From contig NZ_JADQDK010000001.1 in assembly GCF_019263705.2 (NCBI RefSeq), forward strand, positions 2,976,001-3,040,000: 64,000 nucleotides of DNA, in the 5' to 3' direction. Made by a program: the position numbers and the translations under genes. This DNA is from Pseudonocardia abyssalis (GTDB lineage Bacteria > Actinomycetota > Actinomycetes > Mycobacteriales > Pseudonocardiaceae). The notes beneath the pieces are model-generated. The model was not told where the DNA came from, did not search any database, and saw nothing but the letters and a program-made list of their open reading frames with translations. Below, piece after piece: positions 26,170 to 33,660 of the stretch. Each line of letters starts with the position of its first letter. Position 1 is the first letter of the stretch.

Positions 26170-27932
26170 ACGCACCCGACACGACCCCGTCCGGCGCGAC
26201 CCCACCGGGCGCGACCGACCTCCTCCCCATCGCGAGCACGACGCGCACCCGGCACTCGGTCGCCGCTCTGATCCGACCGCACCGCCTGCTGCTCGCCGGC
26301 ACCGTGATCACCCTCGTCGCCGCCGCGGGCGCGATCCTCGCCGTACCCGCGCTGCTCGGCGCGATCGTCGACGTCGTGATCGGGGGCGGGGAGATCGGCT
26401 CGATCGACGGCCTCGCCCTCGCCATCCTCGCCGCGCTCGTCCTCCGCGCGCTGCTGTCCGCCTCCGGCAGGGTGCTCGCGGCCCGGCTCGGCGAGCTGGT
26501 GCTGGCCGGGCTGCGGGAACGGGTGGTGCACCGCGCGCTCGGGGTCCGCATCGCCGACGTCGAGCGGGCCGGGTCCGGCGACCTGCTGCAGCGCGTCAGC
26601 GGCGACATCACCGTCATCTCCGAGGGTGTCCGGCTGGCGATCCCGCTGCTGGTCATCGCCGCGCTCGACGTCGGGTTCACCCTGGTCGGACTCGCGTTGC
26701 TGGACTGGCGCCTCGCCCTGGCCGGGCTGGTCCCGCTCCCGATCTGGATCCTGGTCACCCGCTGGTACGTCAGCGTCTCCGGGCCGCTCTACGCCGCCGA
26801 GCGGAAGGCCGAGGGCCGGCGGACACAGTCGCTGCTGGCCGGTGTCGGCGGGGCCGCGACGGTGCGCGCGCACCGGCTGCGCACGCCGCTGCTGACCCGC
26901 ATCGAGGGTGACTCCGCCTCGGCGGTACGGGCGACGATGCGCACGATGCGGGCGCAGTCGAAGTTCGGGTTCGTGCTCAACGGCGCGGAGATGACGGGCG
27001 TGCTGTCGCTGCTCGTCGTCGGGTTCTGGCTGGTGCGCGCCGACGCCGTCACGGTCGGGGCGGCCACCGCGGCGGTGCTCTACTTCCTGCGCCTGTTCGA
27101 CCCGATCGGCGAGCTGCTCTACCTGCTCGACGAGGCGCAGTCGGCCGGGGCGGCCCTGGCCCGGCTCGTGGGCGTCACCGACATGCCGGTGCCGCCCGCC
27201 CCGGCGCACCCCCGGTTGCCGCGGGACGGTTCGGTGCGGCTCACCGGCATCCGGCACTCCTACGACGGCGGCCCCGAGGTGCTGCACGGGATCGACCTGG
27301 AGATCGCGGCCGGCGAGCGGGTCGCCGTGGTCGGGCCCAGCGGCGCGGGCAAGACCACGCTGGGCGCGGTCCTCGCCGGGGCCCAGGTCCCGCAGGCGGG
27401 CACCGTCGAGATCGGGGGCGTGCCGCTCGACGCGCTGGCGCACCCGCGGAGCCACGTCGCCGTCGTCACGCAGGAGGTGCACGTCTTCGCGGGCACGGTG
27501 GCCGAGAACCTGCGCATCGCCCGCACCGGCGCCACCGACGCGGAGCTCGCCGCGGTGCTGGTCACGGTGGGGACCACCCTGGACCTCGACGAGGTGGTCG
27601 GCGACGGCGGGACCGAGCTCGGCGCCACCGTCGCCCAGCAGCTCGCACTGGCCCGGCTCGTGCTCGCCGACCCGGCCGTCGCGGTGCTCGACGAGGCCAC
27701 TGCGGAGGCGGGCAGCGCGGGCGCGCGGGTGCTGGAGGTCGCCGCCGACGCGGCACTCGCCGGGCGCACCGCCGTCGTCATCGCGCACCGGCTCACCCAG
27801 GCCGCCGCGGCCGACCGCGTGGTCGTGCTGGACAAGGGACGGATCGTCGAGACCGGCCCGCACGCCGAGCTGGTCGCCTCCGGCGGGCCCTATGCGGCGC
27901 TGTGGGAAGCCTGGTCCAGCCCCCGCGGGTGA
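26166..27932 (+). CDS. ABC exporter half-transporter with intact ATPase residues (subunit B)
   Basis: 588 residues: a transmembrane domain ('LLLAGTVITLVAAAGAILAVPALLGAIVDVVIG' onward), then an NBD with perfect Walker A 'GPSGAGKTT' (Lys396), Walker B 'VAVLDEATAEAGS' (catalytic Glu present) and H-loop 'VVIAHRLTQ'. The signature is degenerate: 'LGATVAQQLALARL' replaces LSGGQ. It complements subunit A, so the heterodimer should have one working ATP site (B Walker motifs with A signature) and one dead site. The substrate is unknown. The iron-box-like site upstream hints at siderophore or metal-linked transport. Confidence 0.9.
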   Translation: MNAPDTTPSGATPPGATDLLPIASTTRTRHSVAALIRPHRLLLAGTVITLVAAAGAILAVPALLGAIVDVVIGGGEIGSIDGLALAILAALVLRALLSASGRVLAARLGELVLAGLRERVVHRALGVRIADVERAGSGDLLQRVSGDITVISEGVRLAIPLLVIAALDVGFTLVGLALLDWRLALAGLVPLPIWILVTRWYVSVSGPLYAAERKAEGRRTQSLLAGVGGAATVRAHRLRTPLLTRIEGDSASAVRATMRTMRAQSKFGFVLNGAEMTGVLSLLVVGFWLVRADAVTVGAATAAVLYFLRLFDPIGELLYLLDEAQSAGAALARLVGVTDMPVPPAPAHPRLPRDGSVRLTGIRHSYDGGPEVLHGIDLEIAAGERVAVVGPSGAGKTTLGAVLAGAQVPQAGTVEIGGVPLDALAHPRSHVAVVTQEVHVFAGTVAENLRIARTGATDAELAAVLVTVGTTLDLDEVVGDGGTELGATVAQQLALARLVLADPAVAVLDEATAEAGSAGARVLEVAADAALAGRTAVVIAHRLTQAAAADRVVVLDKGRIVETGPHAELVASGGPYAALWEAWSSPRG

Positions 27933-27960
27933 TCATCCGATCACCCCCACGAGGTGGGGG
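27927..27960 (+). terminator. Two overlapping hairpins at the end of the ABC operon
   Basis: GGGTGATC/GATCACCC (27927-27934 with 27939-27946) includes the stop codon of subunit B. CCCCCAC/GTGGGGG (27944-27950 with 27954-27960) follows and shares three bases, so the stems compete. One acts as terminator, and the arrangement resembles a small terminator/antiterminator. Confidence 0.6.
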
Positions 27961-28118
27961 TGACGCGACCGCGGGCGCTCTGCGGAGACGGGGTGGAGAC
28001 GCTTCCCCGGCCGCCACGCCCGGCGCGCCGCCGGCTCCGCCATCCGTCCCCGACACAGCGACCCGGGCCCCGAACCCGCTCGACAGCGGCCGCACCGGTC
28101 GGCGAGCATGCCGTCCTC

Positions 28119-29768
28119 GTGGGGCATATCGAGGCGATGGGTGTCGGGTACGTGCTGCCCGACGGGCGGGAGCTGTTCGCCGGGGTCTCCTTCCGGGTCG
28201 GGGACGGCGCGAAGGTGGCGCTGGTCGGACCGAACGGCGCGGGCAAGACGACGCTGCTGCGGATGGTCGCGGGCGACCTGGCCCCGGCGAGCGGGTCGAT
28301 CGCGCGCAGCGGCGGGCTCGGCGTCATGGGGCAGTTCGTCGGGTCGATCTCCGACGGACGCACGCTGGCCGACCTCGCGCTGTCGCTCGCCCCGCCCGCC
28401 GTCCGCGCGGCGGGGGAACGGCTGCGTTCCGCGGAACGCGCGCTCGACGACACCGAGCGCACCCAGCTCCGCTACGCCGCGGCGCTCGCGATGTGGGGCG
28501 ACGCGGGCGGCTACGGCGCGGAGGTGGAGTGCGACACCGCGTCGGTCGCCGCGCTCGGCCTCCCGTGGGAACGCACCCGTGACCGGCCCGTGGCCACCCT
28601 GTCCGGCGGCGAGCAGAAGCGCTTCGCCCTGGAGCTGCTGTTCCGCGGCCCGGACGAGGTGCTGCTCCTCGACGAGCCGGACAACTTCCTCGACGTCCCC
28701 GGCAAGCGCCGGCTGGAGGCGCGGATCGCGGACTCGGCGAAGAGCGTGCTGTTCGTCAGCCACGACCGGGAGCTGCTGGCGAACACCGCGCAGCGGGTCG
28801 TCACGGTCGAGGCGGGATCGGCGTGGACGCATCCCGGCGGGTTCGCGTCGTGGCACGCCGCGCGCGTCGCCCGGCACGACCGGCTCGACGAGCACCGCCG
28901 CCGCTGGGACGAGGAGCGGGAGAAGCTGGAGCGGCTCGTGACCTTCTACAAGGTCAAGGCCGCGTCCAACGACGGCATGGCGTCACGGCTGCAGGCCGCA
29001 CGCACGCGGCTGGCCCGGTTCCTCGACGCGGGGGCACCGGCGGAGAAGGCGCAGGAGCAGTCGATCACGATGCGGCTCGGCGGCGGCCGCACCGGGAAGC
29101 GCGCGCTGGTGTGCTCCGGCCTGGAACTCGACGACCTGACGTTCCCGTTCGACCTGGAGGTCTGGTTCGGCGACCGGGTCGCGGTGCTCGGCGCGAACGG
29201 GACCGGGAAGTCGCACTTCCTGCGCCTGCTCGCCCGCGGCGGCACCGACCCGGAGCCGGGCGCGGTTCCCGCGAGCGGCGCCGCCCTGGCGCCGGTCGCG
29301 CACGACGGTGCCGCCCGGCTCGGCGCGCGGGTGCGGCCCGGGCACTTCTCGCAGACCCACGACCGCCCCGAGCTGACGGGCGCCGCGCTCGTCGACGCGC
29401 TCGTCCGCGGCGACGTCGACCGCGCCGGCATGCCGCTGGGCGGCGCGATGAAGGCGCTGGCCCGCTACGAGCTCGCCGAGCAGGGCGAGCAGCGGTTCGA
29501 GACGCTGTCCGGCGGGCAGCAGGCCCGGTTCCTCATCCTGCTCCTGGAGCTCTCCGGAGCCACCCTGCTGCTGCTCGACGAGCCCACCGACAACCTCGAC
29601 CTCGCCTCGGCCGAGGCCCTGGAGCAGGCACTCGCCGCGTTCGAGGGCACCGTGCTGGCCGTGACCCACGACCGCTGGTTCACCCGCGGGTTCGACCGCT
29701 TCCTGCTCTTCGGCGGCGACGGCGAGGTGCGCGAGACCCCGGAGCCGGTGTGGGACGTGAGCAGCTGA
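28119..29768 (+). CDS. ABC-F family ATPase
   Basis: 549 residues from GTG 28119 ('VGHIEAMGVGYVLPDGREL'), the usual start of this subfamily. It carries two ABC domains and no membrane segments. The first has 'ALVGPNGAGKTTLL', 'TLSGGEQKRFALELL' and 'LLLDEPDNFLD'; the second has 'VLGANGTGKSHFL', 'LSGGQQARFLILLL' and 'LLLDEPTDNLD'. A charged linker helix ('RLDEHRRRWDEEREKLERLV') lies between them. ABC-F proteins act on the ribosome (translation control or antibiotic protection). This one belongs to an actinobacterial branch of unknown specificity. Confidence 0.88.
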   Translation: MGHIEAMGVGYVLPDGRELFAGVSFRVGDGAKVALVGPNGAGKTTLLRMVAGDLAPASGSIARSGGLGVMGQFVGSISDGRTLADLALSLAPPAVRAAGERLRSAERALDDTERTQLRYAAALAMWGDAGGYGAEVECDTASVAALGLPWERTRDRPVATLSGGEQKRFALELLFRGPDEVLLLDEPDNFLDVPGKRRLEARIADSAKSVLFVSHDRELLANTAQRVVTVEAGSAWTHPGGFASWHAARVARHDRLDEHRRRWDEEREKLERLVTFYKVKAASNDGMASRLQAARTRLARFLDAGAPAEKAQEQSITMRLGGGRTGKRALVCSGLELDDLTFPFDLEVWFGDRVAVLGANGTGKSHFLRLLARGGTDPEPGAVPASGAALAPVAHDGAARLGARVRPGHFSQTHDRPELTGAALVDALVRGDVDRAGMPLGGAMKALARYELAEQGEQRFETLSGGQQARFLILLLELSGATLLLLDEPTDNLDLASAEALEQALAAFEGTVLAVTHDRWFTRGFDRFLLFGGDGEVRETPEPVWDVSS

Positions 29769-29839
29769 TCCGGGCTGCGGTCATCCGGGCCGCACCGATC
29801 AGGGCTGCACCGATCAGGGCTGCGGCGATCAGCGCTGCG
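29765..29839. repeat. 15-nt imperfect tandem repeat, five copies
   Basis: Five 15-base units such as CCGATCAGGGCTGCA run from the ABC-F stop into the last codons of the convergent MATE gene. Because 15 is a multiple of three, the array stays in frame in either direction. Slippage here could extend or shift the MATE C-terminus. Confidence 0.8.
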
Positions 29840-31154
29840 GCGACCCCGAGGGCCGCACCGCGCCCGTCACCAGCCAACGCCCCGACCGCGTCCGCAGCCC
29901 GACCGCCACCAGCCGCGCCACCATGAACAACGACAGCCCCGTCCAGATCCCGGCCAGGCCCCAGCCGAACACCAACGACGCCCAGATCAGGGGCAGGAAC
30001 CCGAGCACGGCGGCGGCGAGCGTCGAGGTGCGCAGGAACGCCGCGTCGCCCGCGCCGAGCAGCACGCCGTCGAGGGCGAAGACGACGCCCGCGATCGGCT
30101 GCATCGCCACGAAGAACCACCAGGCGACGGGCACCAGCGCGAGCACCGCGGCGTCACCGGTGAACACCGGCGGCAGCACGCCGATCAGCGCCGCGAACAG
30201 CACCCCGAACCCGACGCCGAGCACCAGCCCGTAGCGGGTGACCTGGCCGGCGAGCGCCCGGGCCCGGGCGACGGCCCCGGACCCCAGTGCCGCCCCGACC
30301 AGCGACTGGGCCGCGATCGCCACGGCGTCGAGCACGAGCGCCATGAAGAACCACAGCTGCAGGACGATCTGGTGCGCCGCGACCGACGCCGCCCCGAACC
30401 GCGCGGCCACCGCGGCGGCGGAGAGGAAGCAGGCCTGGAACGCGAGGCTGCGGGCGATGAGGTCGCGGCCCAGTACGAGCTGCGCGCGCATCGTCGCGAG
30501 GTCGGGTCGGGCGAAGCCGCGCTCCCGGCGCAGCGCGAGCAGGAACAGCCCGGCCCCGAGCGCCTGCCCGGTGACGTTCGCCGCGGCCGAACCCGGCAGC
30601 CCCCATCCGACGCCGTGCACCAGCACCGGGCACAGCACCGCGGACAGGCCGTTGCCCGCGAGGACGTAGCGCAGGGGGCGGACGGTGTCCTGCACACCGC
30701 GCATCCACCCGTTGCCCGCCAACGTCACGAGGATGAGCGGGGCCCCGAACAGTGCGACCCGCAGCCAGGACACCGCGGCGTCGGCGATCTCGCCGTCCCC
30801 CGCGAACGCGCCCGCCACCGGCACCGCCACGAGCTGCCCGACCGCGAGCAGCACCAGTCCCACGGCCAGTGCGAGCCACGTCGCCTGCCCTCCCTCCGCG
30901 ACGGCCTCGGTGCGCCGCCCGGCCCCGTGCAGCCGTGCGGCGCGGGCGGTGGTGCCGTAGGACAGGAAGTTCAGCTGGCTCGTGACCTGCGCGAACAGCA
31001 CCCCCGCGATCGCCAGCCCGGCGAGTGGGACGACCCCCAGCCGTCCGACGACCGCGGTGTCGACGAGAAGGTAGAGCGGCTCGGCGGCCAGCACCGGCAA
31101 CGCGGGCGCGGCGAGGCGCAGGACCTCGCGGAGCGGGACCCGGTCGTCGCTCAC
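29829..31154 (-). CDS. dinF: MATE family efflux transporter (DinF type)
   Basis: 441 residues with about 12 hydrophobic segments in two MatE repeats. The first starts 'EVLRLAAPALPVLAAEPLYLLVDTAVVGRLG' in outline, and the second repeat holds 'GAASVAAHQIVLQLWFFMALVLDAVAIAAQSLVG'. These are signature stretches of the DinF branch. It exports organic cations or similar compounds using an H+ or Na+ gradient. The GTG overlaps the methyltransferase stop (GTGA). Its place downstream of the nusA-infB-rbfA-DHH run is conserved in actinobacteria. Confidence 0.88.
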   Translation of the reverse strand: MSDDRVPLREVLRLAAPALPVLAAEPLYLLVDTAVVGRLGVVPLAGLAIAGVLFAQVTSQLNFLSYGTTARAARLHGAGRRTEAVAEGGQATWLALAVGLVLLAVGQLVAVPVAGAFAGDGEIADAAVSWLRVALFGAPLILVTLAGNGWMRGVQDTVRPLRYVLAGNGLSAVLCPVLVHGVGWGLPGSAAANVTGQALGAGLFLLALRRERGFARPDLATMRAQLVLGRDLIARSLAFQACFLSAAAVAARFGAASVAAHQIVLQLWFFMALVLDAVAIAAQSLVGAALGSGAVARARALAGQVTRYGLVLGVGFGVLFAALIGVLPPVFTGDAAVLALVPVAWWFFVAMQPIAGVVFALDGVLLGAGDAAFLRTSTLAAAVLGFLPLIWASLVFGWGLAGIWTGLSLFMVARLVAVGLRTRSGRWLVTGAVRPSGSPQR

Positions 31155-31744
31155 CCGACGGGTCGCCGACACACGTAGACGAAAGCGGGCGGCACGTTGC
31201 GCCACACCGTGGAGCTGACCAGCACCTCCTCGAACGCACCGCGCAGCCGCGCCCGGAACCGCTGCGCCGCGGGCATCGCCATGCCCTGCACGTAGGCGAA
31301 CGTCGTGAACGCGCCGGTGTCGCCGATCGCGCGGCCGATCTCGCGCAGGACGTCGGTCTGCACGGCGTCGTCGAACAGAGCCCACGGCAGGCCGCAGACG
31401 ATCGCGTCGACGTGGTCGACGCCGTGCTCGGCGAGCAGCTTCCCGAGCTCGCGGGCGTCGCCGGGTACCACCTCCAGCCCCGGACGGGTGCGGCGCAGGT
31501 AGGCGACCATGTCCGGGTCGAGCTCGACGGCGAGGTGCCGCCCGCCCGCCGGGAGGCGTTCGGCGATGACGGCGCTGACCGCGCCGGTGCCCGGGCCCAG
31601 CTCCACGACGACCGGCTCACCCGCGCGCGGCACCACCGACGACAGCACCCCGGCGAGGCGGGCCGAGCTCGGCGCGACCGCTCCCATCGTGCCGGGGCGG
31701 CGCAGGAAGGCGGACAGGAACGCACGGCGCGCATCGGAACTCAC
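31151..31744 (-). CDS. Class I SAM-dependent methyltransferase (PmtA-like)
   Basis: 197 residues, GTG start. SAM-binding motif I is 'VVVELGPGTGAVSAVIAERL', followed by 'HLAVELDPDMVAYLRR' and the acidic residue of motif II. Motif IV is 'AIVCGLPWALFDD', resembling the NLP(L/W) pattern of phospholipid or rRNA methyltransferases. The N-terminal 'FLSAFLRRPGTMGAVAPSSARLAGVL' is like bacterial phosphatidylethanolamine N-methyltransferases (PmtA) and KsgA-like relatives. The substrate is not certain. It is co-translated with the MATE transporter. Confidence 0.8.
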   Translation of the reverse strand: MSSDARRAFLSAFLRRPGTMGAVAPSSARLAGVLSSVVPRAGEPVVVELGPGTGAVSAVIAERLPAGGRHLAVELDPDMVAYLRRTRPGLEVVPGDARELGKLLAEHGVDHVDAIVCGLPWALFDDAVQTDVLREIGRAIGDTGAFTTFAYVQGMAMPAAQRFRARLRGAFEEVLVSSTVWRNVPPAFVYVCRRPVG

Positions 31745-31760
31745 GCCAGCACCGTAACCG

Positions 31761-32744
31761 TCAGCCCGCCACCGGTACCGCGGGCTCCAGCGCGCCGCGC
31801 AGCGCGTGCAGGACGTCCTCCTCGGTGCCGTCCAGCGTCACCCCGGCCGCGGCCCGGTGCCCGCCGCCGCCGATCCGCCCGGCCGCCGTCGCGACGTCGA
31901 CGGAGCCGTTGGAGCGCAGCGACACCGACCACCGCCGCTCCCCCACCTGCTTGAGCACCGCGGCGACCTCGGCCTCGGCGACGGTGCGCACGACGTCGAC
32001 GACCCCGTCGACCTCCTCCACCCGGAACCGCGCGACGTCCGCGGCCCGGACGGTCGTGTACGCCAGCCCCAGCCCGCCCGCGGCGCTGCGGTCCAGCACG
32101 CAGCGGTCGAGCGCGGACCCGAGCACGGCGAGCCAGGGGTACGGGTGGGTGTCCATGATCGGACGGACGAGCGACTCCACGTCGACGCCCGCCTCGATCA
32201 ACTCCGCGGCCATGCGGTGCGCCGCGGCCCCGGCGGTGCGGAAGCCGCGGGTGTCGGTGACCAGGCCCGCGTAGAGGCAGCGGGCCACGTCGGCGTCGGG
32301 GGCGACGCCCATCGCCCCGAGGAGCCGGTGGACGAGCACGACCGTGGCCTCCACCGACGCGTCGAGGATCCGGACGTCGCCGAACCCCGGGTTGGAGGCA
32401 TGGTGGTCGATCATCACCGTGGTGTCGGCGGTGTCGAGCAGGCCGCGCAGATGCCCCAGCCGGGAGGGCTCGGCCGCGTCGCAGGCCACGAGCAGGGCGG
32501 GCCGAGCCGGGAGCTTCGACGGCGGCACGACGAGCCCGAGCACGTCGAGGGGGCGCAGCGTCTCGGGGACCGCGTCGGGCGTGGCGAAGGAGACCCGGAC
32601 GTCGGCGCCGCGCCGGTGCAACGCGATGCCCAGTGCGAGGGCACTGCCGAGCGAGTCGGCGTCGGGCTGGACGTGCGCCAACAGGGTGATGTCCCGGGCG
32701 TCGGTGAGCAGCGCAGCGGCCACCCGGACGGGGTCGGCGACCAC
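31761..32744 (-). CDS. DHH/DHHA1 phosphoesterase (NrnA/CnpB-like)
   Basis: 327 residues, GTG start with AGGAAGGA upstream. DHH-domain motifs are 'LLAHVQPDADSLGSALAL' (DxD metal site), 'LLVACDAAEP' and 'TVMIDHHASNPGFG'. The C-terminal DHHA1 domain ends with 'GGGGHRAAAG'. Actinobacterial homologues between rbfA and dinF (Rv2837c type) hydrolyse c-di-AMP/pApA and nano-RNA and can act on 3'-phosphoadenosine 5'-phosphate. The position is the same here, so that activity is likely. Confidence 0.92.
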   Translation of the reverse strand: MVADPVRVAAALLTDARDITLLAHVQPDADSLGSALALGIALHRRGADVRVSFATPDAVPETLRPLDVLGLVVPPSKLPARPALLVACDAAEPSRLGHLRGLLDTADTTVMIDHHASNPGFGDVRILDASVEATVVLVHRLLGAMGVAPDADVARCLYAGLVTDTRGFRTAGAAAHRMAAELIEAGVDVESLVRPIMDTHPYPWLAVLGSALDRCVLDRSAAGGLGLAYTTVRAADVARFRVEEVDGVVDVVRTVAEAEVAAVLKQVGERRWSVSLRSNGSVDVATAAGRIGGGGHRAAAGVTLDGTEEDVLHALRGALEPAVPVAG

Positions 32745-32837
32745 GTGCGGTCCTTCCTGATCGGGACAAGGCTACGACGGAGAGTAGCCGTTCGCGCCCG
32801 AACCAGTCCGAAGTGCCACCCGTCCGGGGGGTGGCCC

Positions 32838-33296
32838 TCAGTCCTCGTCGTCGATGTCGTCACGCTCGCGCGGCACGCGGTACGGGTCGGGATCGCCGGC
32901 AGGCTGCGCGGTCGCGGCGAGGCGAGCCACCTCGGCGTCGGACTCGCGCGTGCGGGCGAGCAGTTCCTCCATGCGGCGGGACTCGGTGGGCACCACGTCG
33001 GCGACGAACGTGAGCGACGGGGTGCGCCGCACCCCGGTGCCCGCCCCGACCTTGGTGCGCAGCACCCCGGTGGCGCTGGCCAGTGCCGCGGCCACGCCCG
33101 CGGTGTCGGGGTCCTCGTCGACGGTGTCGCCGATGACGGTGTAGAAGACCGTGGCTTCCTGCAGGTCGCCCGTGACGCGGGTGTCGGTGATCGTCACCAT
33201 CTTCAACCGCGGGTCCTTGATCTCGCTCTCCAGCGCACCGGCCACGATCTGCGAGATCCGCTTCGCGAGCCGACGGGCACGCGCCTGGTCCACCAT
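32838..33296 (-). CDS. rbfA: Ribosome-binding factor A
   Basis: 152 residues. A KH-like fold with '[24 protein letters not shown]', '[22 protein letters not shown]' and '[22 protein letters not shown]'. It assists 16S rRNA 5'-end maturation in the 30S subunit. The acidic C-terminal tail (…DDIDDED) is usual for actinobacteria. It lies nine bases downstream of DUF503 and is part of the nusA-infB operon. Confidence 0.95.
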   Translation of the reverse strand: MVDQARARRLAKRISQIVAGALESEIKDPRLKMVTITDTRVTGDLQEATVFYTVIGDTVDEDPDTAGVAAALASATGVLRTKVGAGTGVRRTPSLTFVADVVPTESRRMEELLARTRESDAEVARLAATAQPAGDPDPYRVPRERDDIDDED

Positions 33297-33305
33297 CTCT
33301 GACTC

Positions 33306-33602
33306 CTACTCGTCCTCGGGCCCCAGCATCCGGTGCCGGGCCGAGAGCAGTTCGAACTCCGGTCGGGCGGCCACGAGCCGCTCGCACCGGTCCAGCACCT
33401 CGACCACGTGGTCGTGGTCGGCGGCCACGCAGGACACACCGATCAGCGTGCGCCGGTGCAGGTCCTGGTGTCCCGCCTCGGCGGCGGCGACCTCGAACTG
33501 GCGTCGCAGCTCCGCCACGACGGGCCGCACCAGCGACCGCTTCTCCTTCAACGAGTGCACGTCCCCGAGCAGGACGTCGAACTCGACGACTCCGACGTAC
33601 AA
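33306..33602 (-). CDS. DUF503 family protein (YlxP-like)
   Basis: 98 residues. The ribosome-binding site decides the start. GGAGG directly abuts a GTG at 33608, leaving no spacing, while TTG at 33602 has a five-base gap and gives 'MYVGVVEFDVLLGDVHSLKEKRS', the normal family N-terminus. The remainder includes 'ELRRQFEVAAAE' and 'DHDHVVEVLDRCERLV'. The family is found in the infB-rbfA operon of Gram-positive bacteria. Its function is unknown, with a ribosome-assembly link inferred from context. Confidence 0.9.
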   Translation of the reverse strand: MYVGVVEFDVLLGDVHSLKEKRSLVRPVVAELRRQFEVAAAEAGHQDLHRRTLIGVSCVAADHDHVVEVLDRCERLVAARPEFELLSARHRMLGPEDE

Positions 33603-33660
33603 CGTCACCTCCGACGGGACCGGGGTGCGGGACGACGTGTCCCGCACCCCGGTGACCGGA

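Noticed and set aside
32745..32837. tRNA gene between rbfA and the DHH gene
   Set aside because: The short gap has no cloverleaf or T-loop sequence.
33306..33647. Upstream starts for the DUF503 gene (33647 or 33608)
   Set aside because: The first adds residues unlike the family, and the second has GGAGG directly abutting the codon. TTG 33602 fits both RBS spacing and family N-terminus.
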